A DNA stretch of 64,000 bases from positions 1 to 64,000 of the forward strand of contig NZ_JBHVOS010000026.1 of assembly GCF_042887685.1 (NCBI RefSeq), in the 5' to 3' direction. Below the pieces are notes generated by a model. The model ran no database searches, was not told where the DNA came from, and saw only the letters and a list, made by a program, of their open reading frames with translations. Below, one piece after another: positions 63,945 to 64,000 of this stretch. The position numbers and the translations under genes were made by a program. Every line of letters begins with the position of its first letter. Position 1 is the first letter of the stretch. Source of the DNA: Oerskovia sp042887685. Lineage in GTDB: Bacteria; Actinomycetota; Actinomycetes; Actinomycetales; Cellulomonadaceae.

Positions 63945-64000
63945 GGTGTTACTCCTTGGGTTCTTGAGGTGATGACGAACACGATAGTTCGACGTCGGTG

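Overview
The window is very GC-rich (by eye above 70%) and densely packed. Gene content (RamB-controlled glyoxylate shunt, leaderless genes with a TAnnnT -10 box 5-7 nt before an ATG/GTG, CUT1-type sugar ABC transporter without its own ATPase, long GC-rich hairpin terminators) points to an actinobacterium, most likely Micrococcales of the Cellulomonas/Cellulosimicrobium/Oerskovia type. The taxon is inference. No rRNA, tRNA, CRISPR array, prophage or IS element was recognised.

Layout. 1-12.4 kb: a TM2 protein, a divergent MarR/FUSC-exporter pair around a palindromic operator, PhoH ATPase, a PadR/DHA2-exporter pair, formylglycine-generating enzyme, DUF1697 protein, nhaA with a compact structured leader, and a secreted HExxH protein with an AAAEQ repeat stalk. 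12.4-20.3 kb: a large membrane alpha/beta hydrolase, two TetR-controlled divergent loci with clear operators, and metG behind a Met-Met leader peptide plus terminator. 20.4-25.4 kb: ramB divergent from aceA-aceB around a perfect 12-bp inverted repeat. 25.5-30 kb: membrane GDPD, DUF1353, 5'-nucleotidase and a small Cys-rich protein. 30.1-35.9 kb: a nitrogen-oxide locus with a 934-aa membrane-anchored copper nitrite reductase fusion, a polytopic membrane protein, a Cys-bearing HTH regulator and a divergent hemerythrin-DUF2249 protein. 36-40 kb: two alpha/beta hydrolases, YccF, YggS and a lipoprotein.

40.1-53.9 kb looks like a muramic acid (peptidoglycan amino sugar) salvage regulon. The minus strand has a binding lipoprotein, two permeases, NagZ, AnmK and MurQ, joined by 4-bp start/stop overlaps from the first permease onward. 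The plus strand has a BadF-type amino sugar kinase, an RpiR regulator and a D-lactate dehydrogenase, also overlapping by 4 bp. MurQ releases D-lactate from MurNAc-6-phosphate, so the dehydrogenase is expected to finish the pathway. lplA lies between the two arms.

54-64 kb holds branched-chain amino acid genes: cimA (with a classical leader peptide ending Leu-Ile-Ile-Glu plus a terminator with a U-tract), ilvE, leuB and ilvC, interrupted by a ROK regulator with a perfect operator, a PIG-L deacetylase and an ASCH protein. Between the ASCH gene and ilvC lies a non-coding block with 5 + 7 copies of a 12-bp core at an exact 22-bp period, the two groups in opposite orientation. The same repeat recurs at 37.6 kb.

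Strongest leads: the two attenuator-type leaders (cimA, metG), the inverted 22-bp arrays, the muramic acid/D-lactate regulon, and the nitrite reductase fusion with its regulator.
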